NCBI RefSeq assembly: GCF_026013905.1
Contig: NZ_CP110257.1
Span: 1,054,001-1,118,000, forward strand
Direction of reading: 5' to 3'
Length of the DNA stretch: 64,000 nucleotides
Origin: Schlegelella aquatica
GTDB taxonomy: Bacteria; Pseudomonadota; Gammaproteobacteria; Burkholderiales; Burkholderiaceae_C
Part shown: positions 18,027-26,370 of the stretch, one piece after another
Layout of the letters: each line of letters begins with the position of its first letter
Numbering within the stretch: position 1 is the first letter of the stretch
Notes under the pieces: model-generated
The model's input: only the letters and a program-made list of their open reading frames with translations
The model's database searches: none
What the model was told of the DNA's origin: nothing
Translations under genes and position numbers: made by a program

Positions 18027-18209
18027 TCTTGAGGCGCGATCGCGGTCATGCTCTCGATTCAGCGTTTCGCCGCCAGCCGTCCCGGACTCGCGGCCCGCGT
18101 TCGCGCAGCCCCATGCGGCTCTCAATCGTCGGCCGGCGCCCTGGGGGCGTCGGTCCTTGTATCGCGCAGGCGCCCGACCCAAGCGGGCGGCGCTCGCCAG
18201 GGAGGACAC

Positions 18210-19643
18210 ATGAATTCACCGGTCATTCGACTCGAACACCGGCAACATCAGACCCTCACGCCCCGACTGCAACAGGCGGTGCGCCTGCTGCAGCTGTCGT
18301 CACTCGACTTCGCTCAGGAGATCCAGCAAGCCGTCGGCAGCAATCCTTTCCTGGAGGAAGACCCGGACGCGCACGTGGCGGCTGAAGGGGAAGGGCCCGC
18401 GCCGGTCGAGCCGGTGCCGAGTTGGGCGGAAGTGGCCCCCAGCGCCGCCCCCGTGAGCGAGGCCACGTGGGACCGCGAGAGCTGGGGGCCTGCCGGCGGG
18501 GGCTCCACCCGCAACCACAGCGGTGACGGTGAGTTGGATCTGGTCGAGATGGTCGCGGCGGAGGTGCCCCTGCGGCACCACCTGCACGGGCAGATCAATG
18601 TCCTGCCGCTGTCGGAGCGCGACCGAGCGCTGGCGGCCACCATCATCGAGGCGCTCGACGACGACGGCTACCTGCGCTTGACGCTGGAGGAACTGCGAGG
18701 CCTTGCGGAATGCTCCCCGGCGCCGGACGAGACTGAGATGAACGTGGCCCTCAAGCTCGTGCAGTCGCTCGAGCCGGCGGGCATTGCCGCGCGCGACGTG
18801 CGCGAGTGCCTGCTGCTGCAACTCAAGGAGATCGAGCCCGCCCAGGACCGCGATCTGGCCTGTCGCATCGTGAGCAACCACCTCGAGAAGCTGGCGATGC
18901 GCGACATCAACGGCTTGGCCAAGCTGGTGGGCGCCACGCCGGCGCAGGTGGAGGCGGTGTGCGAGCGCATCCGTCATCTCGATCCGCGCCCGGGCTGGCG
19001 GTTCGGCCCGTCCAACACGCAGTTCGTGACCCCGGACGTCATCGTGCGCAAAGTGCGCGGCGTCTGGACGGCCACGCTCAACCCCGACGTGGTGCCCAAG
19101 GTGCGGCTCAACCAGGTGTACGCCGAGCTGTTCCAGCGGCACCGCGACTCCAAGCACTCGGAACTCGCCGCCCACCTGCAAGAGGCGCGCTGGACGGTGC
19201 GCAACGTCGAGCAGCGCTTCGCCACGATCCTCAACGTCGCGCAAGCCATCGTGAAGCGGCAGCGCCACTTCCTCGAGTACGGCGCGCTCGCGATGAAGCC
19301 GCTCGGCCTGCGCGAGATCGCCGAGGAACTGGGTCTGCACGAGTCCACCGTCTCGCGCGTGACGAACAACAAGTACATGGCGACGCCGCTGGGCGTGTTC
19401 GAGCTCAAGTACTTCTTCTCGCGCGCCCTGCCCACGGTCAGCGGCGGGGCCTGCTCGGCCACCGCGATCCGCGGCCTCATCAAGGACATGATCGAGGCGG
19501 AGGACCCTTCCAACCCCTTGTCGGACGCGCAGATCGCCCGCCAGCTGGCACGCCAGGGACTGGCGGTGGCCCGCCGCACGGTGACCAAGTACCGCCAGAT
19601 GCTGAAGCTGCCGTCGGTGGAGAAGCGTCGGCGCCACAGCTGA
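18210..19643 (+). CDS. rpoN: RNA polymerase sigma-54 factor
   Basis: This 477-residue protein has the full sigma-54 layout: region I (residues about 1-50, RQHQTLTPRLQQAVRLLQLS and FAQEIQQAVGSNPFLEE), an acidic linker, the core-binding domain, the HTH (LREIAEELGLHESTVSRVT, contacting -12) and the C-terminal RpoN box ARRTVTKYRQ at about residues 454-463, which reads the -24 element. The usual final Glu of the box is Gln here. It directs transcription only with an AAA+ enhancer-binding protein, none of which is encoded nearby. ATG 18210 is favoured by the AGGGAGG site; an in-frame ATG at 18048 would add 54 atypical residues. No lptB, hpf or pts genes flank it as around the usual rpoN, so it may be a second copy. 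Confidence 0.95.
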   Translation: MNSPVIRLEHRQHQTLTPRLQQAVRLLQLSSLDFAQEIQQAVGSNPFLEEDPDAHVAAEGEGPAPVEPVPSWAEVAPSAAPVSEATWDRESWGPAGGGSTRNHSGDGELDLVEMVAAEVPLRHHLHGQINVLPLSERDRALAATIIEALDDDGYLRLTLEELRGLAECSPAPDETEMNVALKLVQSLEPAGIAARDVRECLLLQLKEIEPAQDRDLACRIVSNHLEKLAMRDINGLAKLVGATPAQVEAVCERIRHLDPRPGWRFGPSNTQFVTPDVIVRKVRGVWTATLNPDVVPKVRLNQVYAELFQRHRDSKHSELAAHLQEARWTVRNVEQRFATILNVAQAIVKRQRHFLEYGALAMKPLGLREIAEELGLHESTVSRVTNNKYMATPLGVFELKYFFSRALPTVSGGACSATAIRGLIKDMIEAEDPSNPLSDAQIARQLARQGLAVARRTVTKYRQMLKLPSVEKRRRHS

Positions 19644-19705
19644 GACGGGGGACGCCAGGGCCGGTGGCGGCCGGCCCCCCGGCCGGCACCGCTCACTGGT
19701 GCGAA

Positions 19706-19730
19706 AAGGCCGCGCCCCGGGCGCGGCCTT
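19706..19730. terminator. Bidirectional terminator between rpoN and the Gly/Tyr-rich gene
   Basis: A ten-base perfect stem (19706-19715 with 19721-19730) with loop CCCGG, bounded by AAAA on the left and TT on the right, lies between two convergent genes, so it can end transcription from both sides. Confidence 0.75.
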
Positions 19731-19750
19731 CGTGCTTCAGGTGGGCGCGT

Positions 19751-21034
19751 TCACTTCGACGCCTTGCCGGAGCCGGCGGACGAGCCGCTCGACCCGGGGC
19801 TCGACCCCTTGGCGCCGGGCTCCGAACCGGTGGCCGACCCGCTGCTGCCCGTCACGCCGGGCGACCCGGACGAGGCGCCCAGGACGTCGCTGCCCGAGGA
19901 GGAGCCGCTGGGAAGCCCGGTCGAGGTGGAGCCCACCGTGTTGCCGCTGCTGGCCGAGCCGGCCGCCGACGAGGTGCCGAGCCCCGAGGAGGCCGTGGCG
20001 CCGCCCGCAGGGCTCGACCCGGCCCCCGTGTCGCCGCTGGACTGGCCGGCCGCCTGGCCCTGAGACCCCGTGCGCCGGCTGCGACGCCACTCGTCGAACT
20101 CGGTCGAGAACTTCTTGTAGCGCTCCTGCCGCCACTGCTGATAGTCCTCGTCGAGCGCGCGCATCTGCTCATTGCGCCATTGCCAGTAGTCCGGATCGAC
20201 GTGCTCGCGGCCCTGGTGGCTGTAGCCGTGGAAGTCGCCGCTGCCCCCGTAGTTGAGGCCATACGTGCCGCGCGAGCGTTCGTCATAGGACTGCCCGCCA
20301 TAACCTCCGCTGCCGTAGCCGGCGTGCGCCGCAGGGCCGCCGCCGTAGCCCGTGCCCTGACCGCTGCCGTAACCGCCATACATGCTCGCGTAGCGGCCTT
20401 CCTCGTGACGCCCCGCCGGGGACCCCTGGTAGCCGCCTCGATAGCCGCCTCCTTCGTAGCCGCCTTGCGAACCTCCTTGGTAACCCCCTTGGTAACCCCC
20501 GTACGGCCCGCCCTGGCCGGCGCCTTGCGCGCCGCTGCGGCGGTAGCCGCCGAAGTCCTGTGAGCCGCGTTCGTGGGCCTGTTGGCCGCCGTACTGCCCG
20601 TACTGCGGCGCGCCCCAGTAGTCGCCCTGAGGGCCGTTGAAGTCGGCCTGCGAACCGCCCATGCGGCCCGCGCCATAGAGGCCTTCGCCGCCGCTGCGAG
20701 CGCCCTCCCAGCCTTCCGAGCCGCGTGAGCCGTAGCCGTAGCCCCCGCTGCCATACTGCGTGCCTCGCTGCCCGCCGGTGTAGTAGTCGCCCATCCCACC
20801 GCCTTGAGGGCCGCCGGGGCCGTCACCCTGATAGCCCCCGCCTCCCTGGTATCCGCCCTGGTAGCCCCCGTAGCCGCTCGCGCCTTGCCACGACCCCGAC
20901 TCGCGGGCCGACTCGTAGTCCCGGCCGCCCGAGCGGCCCTGCTGCCAGCGGTCGCCGTGACGCTCGTCGCTGCGCGACTGAGGGTCCTCGCGACCTTCGT
21001 CGCGCGATCGATCTCCATAGCTTCGCTGATACAT
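19751..21034 (-). CDS. Low-complexity Gly/Tyr/Gln-rich protein with a conserved WRNEQM-type domain
   Basis: This 427-residue protein begins with a charged Arg/Asp segment (MYQRSYGDRSRDEGRED), then about 220 residues of GGYQGG/YGGQ/SGGYG repeats, then a compact conserved stretch (DPDYWQWRNEQMRALDED and YQQWRQERYKKFSTEFDEWR), and ends in a Ser/Gly/Thr-rich tail. There is no signal peptide. The composition resembles phase-separating or prion-like proteins, while the aromatic, charged domain is found in Burkholderiales stress-associated hypotheticals. The start at ATG 21034 is supported by AAAGGAA; the upstream 64 codons of the open frame lack coding character. A sigma-54-like promoter is seen upstream. 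Function unknown; I infer an RpoN-controlled stress or structural role. Confidence 0.75.
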   Translation of the reverse strand: MYQRSYGDRSRDEGREDPQSRSDERHGDRWQQGRSGGRDYESARESGSWQGASGYGGYQGGYQGGGGYQGDGPGGPQGGGMGDYYTGGQRGTQYGSGGYGYGSRGSEGWEGARSGGEGLYGAGRMGGSQADFNGPQGDYWGAPQYGQYGGQQAHERGSQDFGGYRRSGAQGAGQGGPYGGYQGGYQGGSQGGYEGGGYRGGYQGSPAGRHEEGRYASMYGGYGSGQGTGYGGGPAAHAGYGSGGYGGQSYDERSRGTYGLNYGGSGDFHGYSHQGREHVDPDYWQWRNEQMRALDEDYQQWRQERYKKFSTEFDEWRRSRRTGSQGQAAGQSSGDTGAGSSPAGGATASSGLGTSSAAGSASSGNTVGSTSTGLPSGSSSGSDVLGASSGSPGVTGSSGSATGSEPGAKGSSPGSSGSSAGSGKASK

Positions 21035-21136
21035 CGTCGTTCCTTTCGTGGTGCGTCTGCTGTCGGCTGCGTGGCGGCACTGCCGCACCGTCTCGGGCCC
21101 GGTGCAACTGGGCCCTTCGGCAGCCCGCTGAAAAGC

Positions 21137-21154
21137 GAGCAACGCCTGTACCCA
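21137..21154 (-). promoter_or_regulatory. Sigma-54-like promoter of the Gly/Tyr-rich protein gene
   Basis: The minus strand reads TGGGTACAGGCGTTGCT, with GG at 21152-21151 and GC at 21140-21139, ten bases apart, and a full TTGCT -12 element; the -24 element is GGTAC rather than GGCAC. Predicted start near 21127 gives a 93-base leader. Confidence 0.4.
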
Positions 21155-21228
21155 GCGCGCCCCCCTGGCGCGACCGTCGGGCCCGAGGTGGAGCACAATC
21201 GCGTGCGTTGCAGTTGCAGACTCCATCC

Positions 21229-21870
21229 ATGTCGCAAACCGTCCTGATCGTGCTGGCCGTCGTGGCGGCCTATCTGCTCGGCTCCCTGTCGTTCGCCGTC
21301 ATCGTCAGCCGCCTGATGGGGCTGAGCGACCCACGCACCTACGGCTCCAAGAATCCCGGCGCCACCAACGTGCTGCGCTCGGGCAACAAGGCCGCCGCGG
21401 TATCGACGCTCGCGCTGGACGCGCTCAAGGGTTACGTGCCGGTGCTGCTGGTGGTGCTCTTCGGCGAGCCTTACGGACTGGGCGAGGCCAGCGCCGCCCT
21501 GGTGGGGCTCGCGGCCTTCGTCGGCCATCTGTTTCCGGTGTTCTTCCGCTTCCAAGGCGGCAAGGGCGTGGCGACCGCCGCCGGCGTGCTGCTGGCGCTC
21601 AACCCCTGGCTGGGACTGGCCACCTTGCTCACCTGGATCATCATTGCCGGCTTCTTTCGCTATTCGTCGCTGGCGTCCATCATCGCGGCGGTGTTCGCAC
21701 CCTTCTATCAGTTGCTCATCTGGGGGCCCGGGCCGGTGGCCGGCCTCATCCTGGTCATGAGCCTTCTGTTGATCTGGCGCCATGCGGGCAACATCCGCAA
21801 ACTGATCGAAGGCAAGGAAAGCAAGATCGGGCAGAAGGCCCCCGGCGCCGCTGCCGAGAAAGGAAAGTGA
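21229..21870 (+). CDS. plsY: Glycerol-3-phosphate acyltransferase PlsY
   Basis: This 213-residue integral membrane enzyme transfers acyl groups from acyl-phosphate to glycerol-3-phosphate, the first step of phospholipid synthesis. About five membrane helices and the three PlsY cytoplasmic motifs are present: YGSKNPGATNVLRSGNK, the GHLFPVFFRFQGGKGVATA loop and the C-terminal RHAGNIRKLIEGKESKIG. Length fits the family. ATG 21229 was chosen; the frame is open upstream but carries arginine-rich antisense sequence. It overlaps or abuts the RidA gene (AGGAAAGTGACGATG at the junction), so the two are likely coupled. Confidence 0.96.
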   Translation: MSQTVLIVLAVVAAYLLGSLSFAVIVSRLMGLSDPRTYGSKNPGATNVLRSGNKAAAVSTLALDALKGYVPVLLVVLFGEPYGLGEASAALVGLAAFVGHLFPVFFRFQGGKGVATAAGVLLALNPWLGLATLLTWIIIAGFFRYSSLASIIAAVFAPFYQLLIWGPGPVAGLILVMSLLLIWRHAGNIRKLIEGKESKIGQKAPGAAAEKGK

Positions 21871-21872
21871 CG

Positions 21873-22223
21873 ATGGTTCAGCGTTTCGATGTGGGGCCTC
21901 GGCTCTCGGAGATGGCCATCCACAAGGGAGTGGTGTACCTGGCGGGCCAGGTGCCCGACGATGCGAGCCAGGACATCCGCGGCCAGACGGCGCAGGTGCT
22001 GGGCATGATCGACCGGCTGCTCGAACGCGCGGGCACCGACAAGCGCCACCTGCTGATGGTGCAGATCTTCCTCGCGGATCTGGCCGACTTCGACGGCATG
22101 AACGAGGTCTGGGACGCATGGGTGCCTGCGGGGCATGCCCCTGCGCGCGCCACGGTGCAGGCGCGGCTCGCCCGGCCCGAGTGGCGCATCGAGGTCGTCG
22201 CCACGGCCGCCTTGCCCGACTGA
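21873..22223 (+). CDS. RidA/YjgF family protein
   Basis: This 116-residue protein fits the RidA superfamily, which hydrolyses reactive enamine/imine intermediates made by PLP enzymes. It shows the trimer-core pattern GVVYLAGQVPDDASQDIRGQ, the central helix QVLGMIDRLLERAGTDKRHL and PARATVQARLARPEWRIEV, in which the Arg of PAR corresponds to the catalytic Arg of RidA. ATG 21873 has AGGAAAG seven bases upstream; a GTG at 21867 overlapping the plsY stop is an alternative. Confidence 0.88.
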   Translation: MVQRFDVGPRLSEMAIHKGVVYLAGQVPDDASQDIRGQTAQVLGMIDRLLERAGTDKRHLLMVQIFLADLADFDGMNEVWDAWVPAGHAPARATVQARLARPEWRIEVVATAALPD

Positions 22224-22240
22224 GCGGGAGCAGCGTCCCC

Positions 22241-22591
22241 ATGCCGAGGCTGCGGGAGGTGGTGTCGCTGGCGCTCATCGCGGCGGTGGTCCTGGGCGGC
22301 GCCAGCGTCGCGAGCCACTACCATGAGCAACGCCTGGCACAGCGCATGGCGGCTGCCCAGCCGGGCGACATCGTCATGTTCTCCACGACCGAGTGCCCCT
22401 ACTGCGCGAAGGCCCGCGTGTGGCTGGACGAGCACCGGGTGAACTTCACCGAATGCAACCTGAGCGTCAGCCAGGCGTGCCGTCAGGCCTTCGAGCGCCT
22501 GGGCGGGCGCGGTGTGCCCACCTTCGTCGTGCAGGGGCAGGTGCGCAGCGGCTTCGATCCGGCGTGGATCGCAGGCGCACTGGGGCGCTGA
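22241..22591 (+). CDS. Membrane-anchored or exported glutaredoxin-like protein
   Basis: This 116-residue protein has an N-terminal hydrophobic segment (VVSLALIAAVVLGGASVAS), probably a signal anchor, then a thioredoxin-fold domain with the active site TTECPYCAKARVWL and the cis-Pro GVPTFVV, as in glutaredoxins. It likely reduces disulfides or glutathione mixed disulfides in the periplasm or at the inner membrane. The partner is unknown. It follows RidA by 17 bases on the same strand. Start ATG 22241. Confidence 0.88.
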   Translation: MPRLREVVSLALIAAVVLGGASVASHYHEQRLAQRMAAAQPGDIVMFSTTECPYCAKARVWLDEHRVNFTECNLSVSQACRQAFERLGGRGVPTFVVQGQVRSGFDPAWIAGALGR

Positions 22592-22615
22592 CGGCGCCCC
22601 GCGCTGCGAGGCCCT

Positions 22616-23245
22616 TCACTCGTAGAGGCCGAGGCGGGCGGGGTCTCCCCGTCCGCGGCGCACCAGCCGCGGCTCCTCGCCGACCAAGTCCACCACGGTG
22701 GTCGGCTCCATGGGGCAGGCACCGGCATCCACGACCGCCTGGATCTGCTTTTGGAACCGCACGCGAATCTCTTGCGGATCGTTCATCGCGTCGGACTCGC
22801 CGGGCGGGATCAGCGTGGTGCCGAGCAGCGGTTGGCCATAGACCGCGAGCAGCTCCTGCGTCACGCGATGGTCGGGCACGCGCAGCCCGATGGTGCGACG
22901 GGAGGGGTGCGACACGCGCCGCGGCACCTCTTTCGTCGCTTCCAGAATGAAGGTGTAGGGGCCGGGGGTGGCGTTCTTGAGCAGCCGATACTGGCGGTTG
23001 TCGACCTTGGCGTAGTTCGCGAGCTCCGAGAGGTCGCGGCACAGCAGCGTGAGGTGATGCTTGTCGTCGACCTGACGCACGCGCCGCAGCGCATCGGCCG
23101 CGTTCCTGTCGTCCAGGCGGCAGACGAGCGCGTAGCTCGAGTCGGTCGGGACGGCCACGATGCCGCCTGCCTCGAGGATCTGCGCCGCCTGCTTCAACAG
23201 CCGCTGTTGCGGGTTGTCGGGATGCACTTCGAAGTACTGAGCCAT
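22616..23245 (-). CDS. L-threonylcarbamoyladenylate synthase family protein (YciO type)
   Basis: This 209-residue protein has the Sua5/YciO/YrdC fold, with GGIVAVPTDSSYALVCRL at residues about 27-45, KHHLTLLCRDLSELANYA, ATPGPYTFILEATKEVPRR and RTIGLRVPDH. Members make threonylcarbamoyl-AMP for the t6A modification of tRNA; the YciO branch, to which SSYALVC and the C-terminus point, has no proven physiological role. Start ATG 23245. It lies 13 bases downstream of the DMT transporter gene and is probably in the same minus-strand operon. Confidence 0.9.
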   Translation of the reverse strand: MAQYFEVHPDNPQQRLLKQAAQILEAGGIVAVPTDSSYALVCRLDDRNAADALRRVRQVDDKHHLTLLCRDLSELANYAKVDNRQYRLLKNATPGPYTFILEATKEVPRRVSHPSRRTIGLRVPDHRVTQELLAVYGQPLLGTTLIPPGESDAMNDPQEIRVRFQKQIQAVVDAGACPMEPTTVVDLVGEEPRLVRRGRGDPARLGLYE

Positions 23246-23258
23246 GGTGCAGTGGAGG

Positions 23259-24260
23259 TCAGTCGCCGAGGACGTCCATCGCGACGGGTGACACCCCGGG
23301 CCGCTCATGAGGGGCTTGCGCCGCGCCGGCCGCAGCCGCGGTGGGCGCGGGCGACCGCTGCTGCGCCTCGCGCACGTTGAGCCAGACCGAGGCCGCACCG
23401 CCGAGGGCGATCACCGCCATCCCCGCCATCGCGATCCCATCCGGCACGTGGCCGAAGACCGAGGCCCCCGCGAGGGTGGCGAACACGAGCGCGCTGTAGG
23501 TGAAGGGCATGAGCGTGGAGGCAGGCGCCATGCCGAGGGCGAGGATGAGCAGGAGGTGCCCGACGGTCCCCATGGCGCCCACCAGCAGCAGCACGCTCCA
23601 CTGGAGGGCCGAGGCGCCGCTGAGCGCATCGACGAGGCGCAACGGGCTGATCGCGACGATGGCCGAGAGCGCCACAGCCCCGACCAGGCCGGTATAGAAG
23701 TGCGTGATGTAAGGGTCTTCGAGCGCGGCGTACCGGCTGGTGAGCACCTGGAAGGCGCCATAGGCGACCGTGAGCGCGAGCGGAAAGACGGCCGCCCAGC
23801 CGACGACGCCCGTGCCGGGCCGGATCACCAGCAGCGCCCCGGCCAGGCCGAGCGCCACGAGCGCCCAGCGCAGCCCGGATACATGCTCCTTGAGCACGGT
23901 GGCCGCCAGCACCGTCACCACCACCGGCGTGAGCATCGCGATTGCGGTGAACTCGGCCACCGGCATGTGCTGCACGCCGTAGAACGACAGCCCGCTGGTG
24001 GACAGGAGCAACGCGCCGCGCAGCACCTGGAAGCCCGGCCGAGCCGCACAAAACGCCCCGGGCCCCGCCCCGCGCAGCCCCCGGCCCGCAAGCCACAGGG
24101 TCATCGCCACCGCCTGGAAGACGTAGCGCCCCCACAGGATGAGCAACACCGGCACCGTGGCGCCCAGGTACTTGACCGCCGTGTCGAGCGTAGCGAAGCA
24201 CGCCGCCATCAGCAGGATCAGCGCGATCCCCCACATCGGGTGCCGCCCGTTCACGGCCAT
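23259..24260 (-). CDS. DMT-superfamily (EamA) transporter
   Basis: This 333-residue protein has ten predicted membrane helices in two EamA repeats. The first repeat includes ALILLMAACFATLDTAVKYL and VLLILWGRYVFQAVAMTLW, and the second ends in a helix starting AMAGMAVIALGGAASVW. EamA proteins export or import amino acids, nucleotide sugars or other metabolites. The C-terminal 30 residues are a hydrophilic tail. The substrate is not predictable. Start ATG 24260. It lies between the YciO-like gene and the PHP phosphatase, all on the minus strand and closely spaced. Confidence 0.9.
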   Translation of the reverse strand: MAVNGRHPMWGIALILLMAACFATLDTAVKYLGATVPVLLILWGRYVFQAVAMTLWLAGRGLRGAGPGAFCAARPGFQVLRGALLLSTSGLSFYGVQHMPVAEFTAIAMLTPVVVTVLAATVLKEHVSGLRWALVALGLAGALLVIRPGTGVVGWAAVFPLALTVAYGAFQVLTSRYAALEDPYITHFYTGLVGAVALSAIVAISPLRLVDALSGASALQWSVLLLVGAMGTVGHLLLILALGMAPASTLMPFTYSALVFATLAGASVFGHVPDGIAMAGMAVIALGGAASVWLNVREAQQRSPAPTAAAAGAAQAPHERPGVSPVAMDVLGD

Positions 24261-24333
24261 GCCCTCCTGTCGCTGCGCGACGTCCTCCCCGGGTAAGGGT
24301 GAGCGCCGCCTGCGGGCGGCCGGGCCGCGCCGC

Positions 24334-25191
24334 TCACGGCCGCAGCACGCGCTCTTGCAGCGCTGTCCACACCGGCTGGACCTCGCCGGGCAGGTAGGGC
24401 AGGGCGCCGAGGTCGGTGTGGCTTTCCTCGGGCGAGTGGAAGTCGGAGCCCCGCGAGGCGAGCAAGCCGAACTCGCGCGCCATCGAGGCGTACTTCACGT
24501 AGTCCTGCGCAGTGTGGCTGCCGGTGACCACTTCCACCGCCCGGCCACCGTGCTCCTTGAAATCCGAGAACAGCGCGTACTCCTGGTTCGGCGTGAGCTT
24601 GTAGCGGCCGGGATGTGCGATGACAGCGATGCCGCCGGCCTCCACGATCCATCGCACCGCGTCGCCCAGGGCGGCCCACCGATGGGGCACATAGCCCGGC
24701 TTGCCTTCGGTGAGGTACCGCCGGAACACCTCCTGCGTATCTCTGCACGCGCCGATCTCCACCAGGTACCGCGCGAAATGCGTGCGCGAGATAAGGTCCG
24801 GGTTGCCCACGTACTTGAGTGCGCCTTCGAAAGCTCCCTTGATGCCGACGCGCGCCAGGTCCTCAGCCATTTCACGGGCGCGCAGCTCCCGCCCGCCGCG
24901 GGTGCGTGCCAGCCCTTCGGCCAGGCGCGTGTCGTCCGGATCGAAGCCGAGGCCGACGATGTGCACCGTCTCGCCGGCGAAGGTCACGGACACTTCGGTG
25001 CCGGTGAGGTAGGGCAGGCCCAAGGCCGCAGCCGCGGCCCGCGCGCGATGCTGCCCCCGCAGTTCGTCATGGTCGGTCAGCGCCCACAACTCCACTCCGT
25101 TGGCTTTCGCGCGGGCAGCCAGCACTTCGGGAGCGAGCGTCCCGTCGGAGATGCTGGAATGGCAGTGGAGGTCGGCGTTGAGCGTATGCAC
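24334..25191 (-). CDS. PHP-domain 3',5'-nucleotide phosphatase / RNase AM-like
   Basis: This 285-residue PHP-domain protein has the metal-binding motifs ADLHCHSSISDG (residues 6-17), LTDHDELRG (about 39), a GTEVSV Glu, VIAHPGRY and SRGSDFHSPEE near the C-terminus. E. coli RnmD (YciV) of this family degrades 3',5'-bisphosphonucleotides and trims 5' ends of rRNA. The start is GTG 25191, since no in-frame ATG lies close and the catalytic motif begins six codons in. It is the likely first gene of the minus-strand run PHP - DMT transporter - YciO. Confidence 0.88.
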   Translation of the reverse strand: MHTLNADLHCHSSISDGTLAPEVLAARAKANGVELWALTDHDELRGQHRARAAAAALGLPYLTGTEVSVTFAGETVHIVGLGFDPDDTRLAEGLARTRGGRELRAREMAEDLARVGIKGAFEGALKYVGNPDLISRTHFARYLVEIGACRDTQEVFRRYLTEGKPGYVPHRWAALGDAVRWIVEAGGIAVIAHPGRYKLTPNQEYALFSDFKEHGGRAVEVVTGSHTAQDYVKYASMAREFGLLASRGSDFHSPEESHTDLGALPYLPGEVQPVWTALQERVLRP

Positions 25192-25267
25192 CGGCCCATT
25201 GTAGGGAGGCGCAGCCGCCCCCGGGGCGCGTGCGCGTGAAGCCCCTGCGGGCCCGGAAGGCCTCTTT

Positions 25268-26191
25268 TCAGACGCTTTTCAGCTCATCGGCCAGCGCCCC
25301 CGCATGCGGGCCGAAGGCATAGGCATCCATGCCCAGGACCCCGTACTGCACCCCTTCGTGGAGGCGACGCGCGGGGTTCGCCTCGCCCGCCGCGCCGGCC
25401 GGCGGGTAGAAGGGCAGCCAATGCTCGTCGGTGGGGTGCATGGAGGCGGCGTGCGGCGCGCGGCGGCGGTAGTCGAGCAGGGCCGGCCAATCCCCCGACT
25501 CGGCGTGCTCCCGCACCCAGCCCCGAAAGGCCGCGCACGCCGGGTCCTCCGGCGCGTCCTCCCCCCAGGGCCGGGCAAAGGCCAGTCGCAGGTTGTGGGT
25601 GAGGCTGCCCGTGCCGAGGATGAGCACACCCTCGTCGGCGAGCGGCGCGACGGCGCGGCCGAGCGCCCACAGCCGCGCTGGAGGCTCGGCAGGCGGGAAG
25701 GCGAGCGGCACCACCGGCACATCCGCCGCGGGCCACATGTGCATCAGCACCGTCCAGATGCCGTGGTCCAATCCGCCGCGCTCGGAGATCCTCGGCTCGC
25801 ACCCCGCGGCGCGCAGCAAAGACGCTGCTCGCTGCGCCACCGCCGGCTCGCCCGGTGCGTCGTATCGCAACTCGTACAGCGCCGCGGGAAAGCCCGAGAA
25901 GTCGTGTACGGCCTGGTGCCTTTGGGCGGCGAGCAACACCGGGCGGTCGGCCAGCGTGTGGGCAGAGCACGCCAACACGGCCCGCGGTCGACCGAAGCGG
26001 CGCTCGATGGCACGCGCCAGGCGTGCGAAGAAGGCCCCCGTGGCACCCGGCTCGAGGGCCATCATCGGCGAACCGTGAGACACGAACAGCGGCGGCATCG
26101 GCCGCGCCGGTCGGTCGCAGGGGGCCGCAGGCGAGCTCGGCTCGACCGCCATAGGCTCGGAAGGAACGCGGGAAGAAGTCATGCGGGTCAT
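25268..26191 (-). CDS. DODA-type extradiol ring-opening dioxygenase (LigB fold)
   Basis: This 307-residue protein matches the class III extradiol family that includes YgiD/4,5-DOPA dioxygenase. It keeps the metal-site motifs LFVSHGSPMMALEPG, ACSAHT, GLDHGIWTVLMHMWP and GTGSLTHNL, plus the C-terminal DEHWLPFY. It opens catechol-type rings with O2 using Fe(II) or Zn(II). The family usually begins at MPPLFVSHGSP, which here lies about 31 residues in; ATG 26191, ATG 26182 and the internal ATG are all possible, so the N-terminus is uncertain. It is divergent from the FtsX-type permease gene. Confidence 0.88.
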   Translation of the reverse strand: MTRMTSSRVPSEPMAVEPSSPAAPCDRPARPMPPLFVSHGSPMMALEPGATGAFFARLARAIERRFGRPRAVLACSAHTLADRPVLLAAQRHQAVHDFSGFPAALYELRYDAPGEPAVAQRAASLLRAAGCEPRISERGGLDHGIWTVLMHMWPAADVPVVPLAFPPAEPPARLWALGRAVAPLADEGVLILGTGSLTHNLRLAFARPWGEDAPEDPACAAFRGWVREHAESGDWPALLDYRRRAPHAASMHPTDEHWLPFYPPAGAAGEANPARRLHEGVQYGVLGMDAYAFGPHAGALADELKSV

Positions 26192-26370
26192 TGCACCAGA
26201 GCCGCGTGCACGCGCGGTTGAGCGCGGTTGAACGCATCGTTCAAGCCTTCGTTCGGCACGCCCGTGCACCGGCGCGAATGCCCCTCGGGTCCCGCAACGG
26301 CGGCATTTGCGCTACCGTCGCAGCGCGGGCGAGAGCCCGCTTTCGTGCGCAGGTGCGCAGTGGGTATGCG

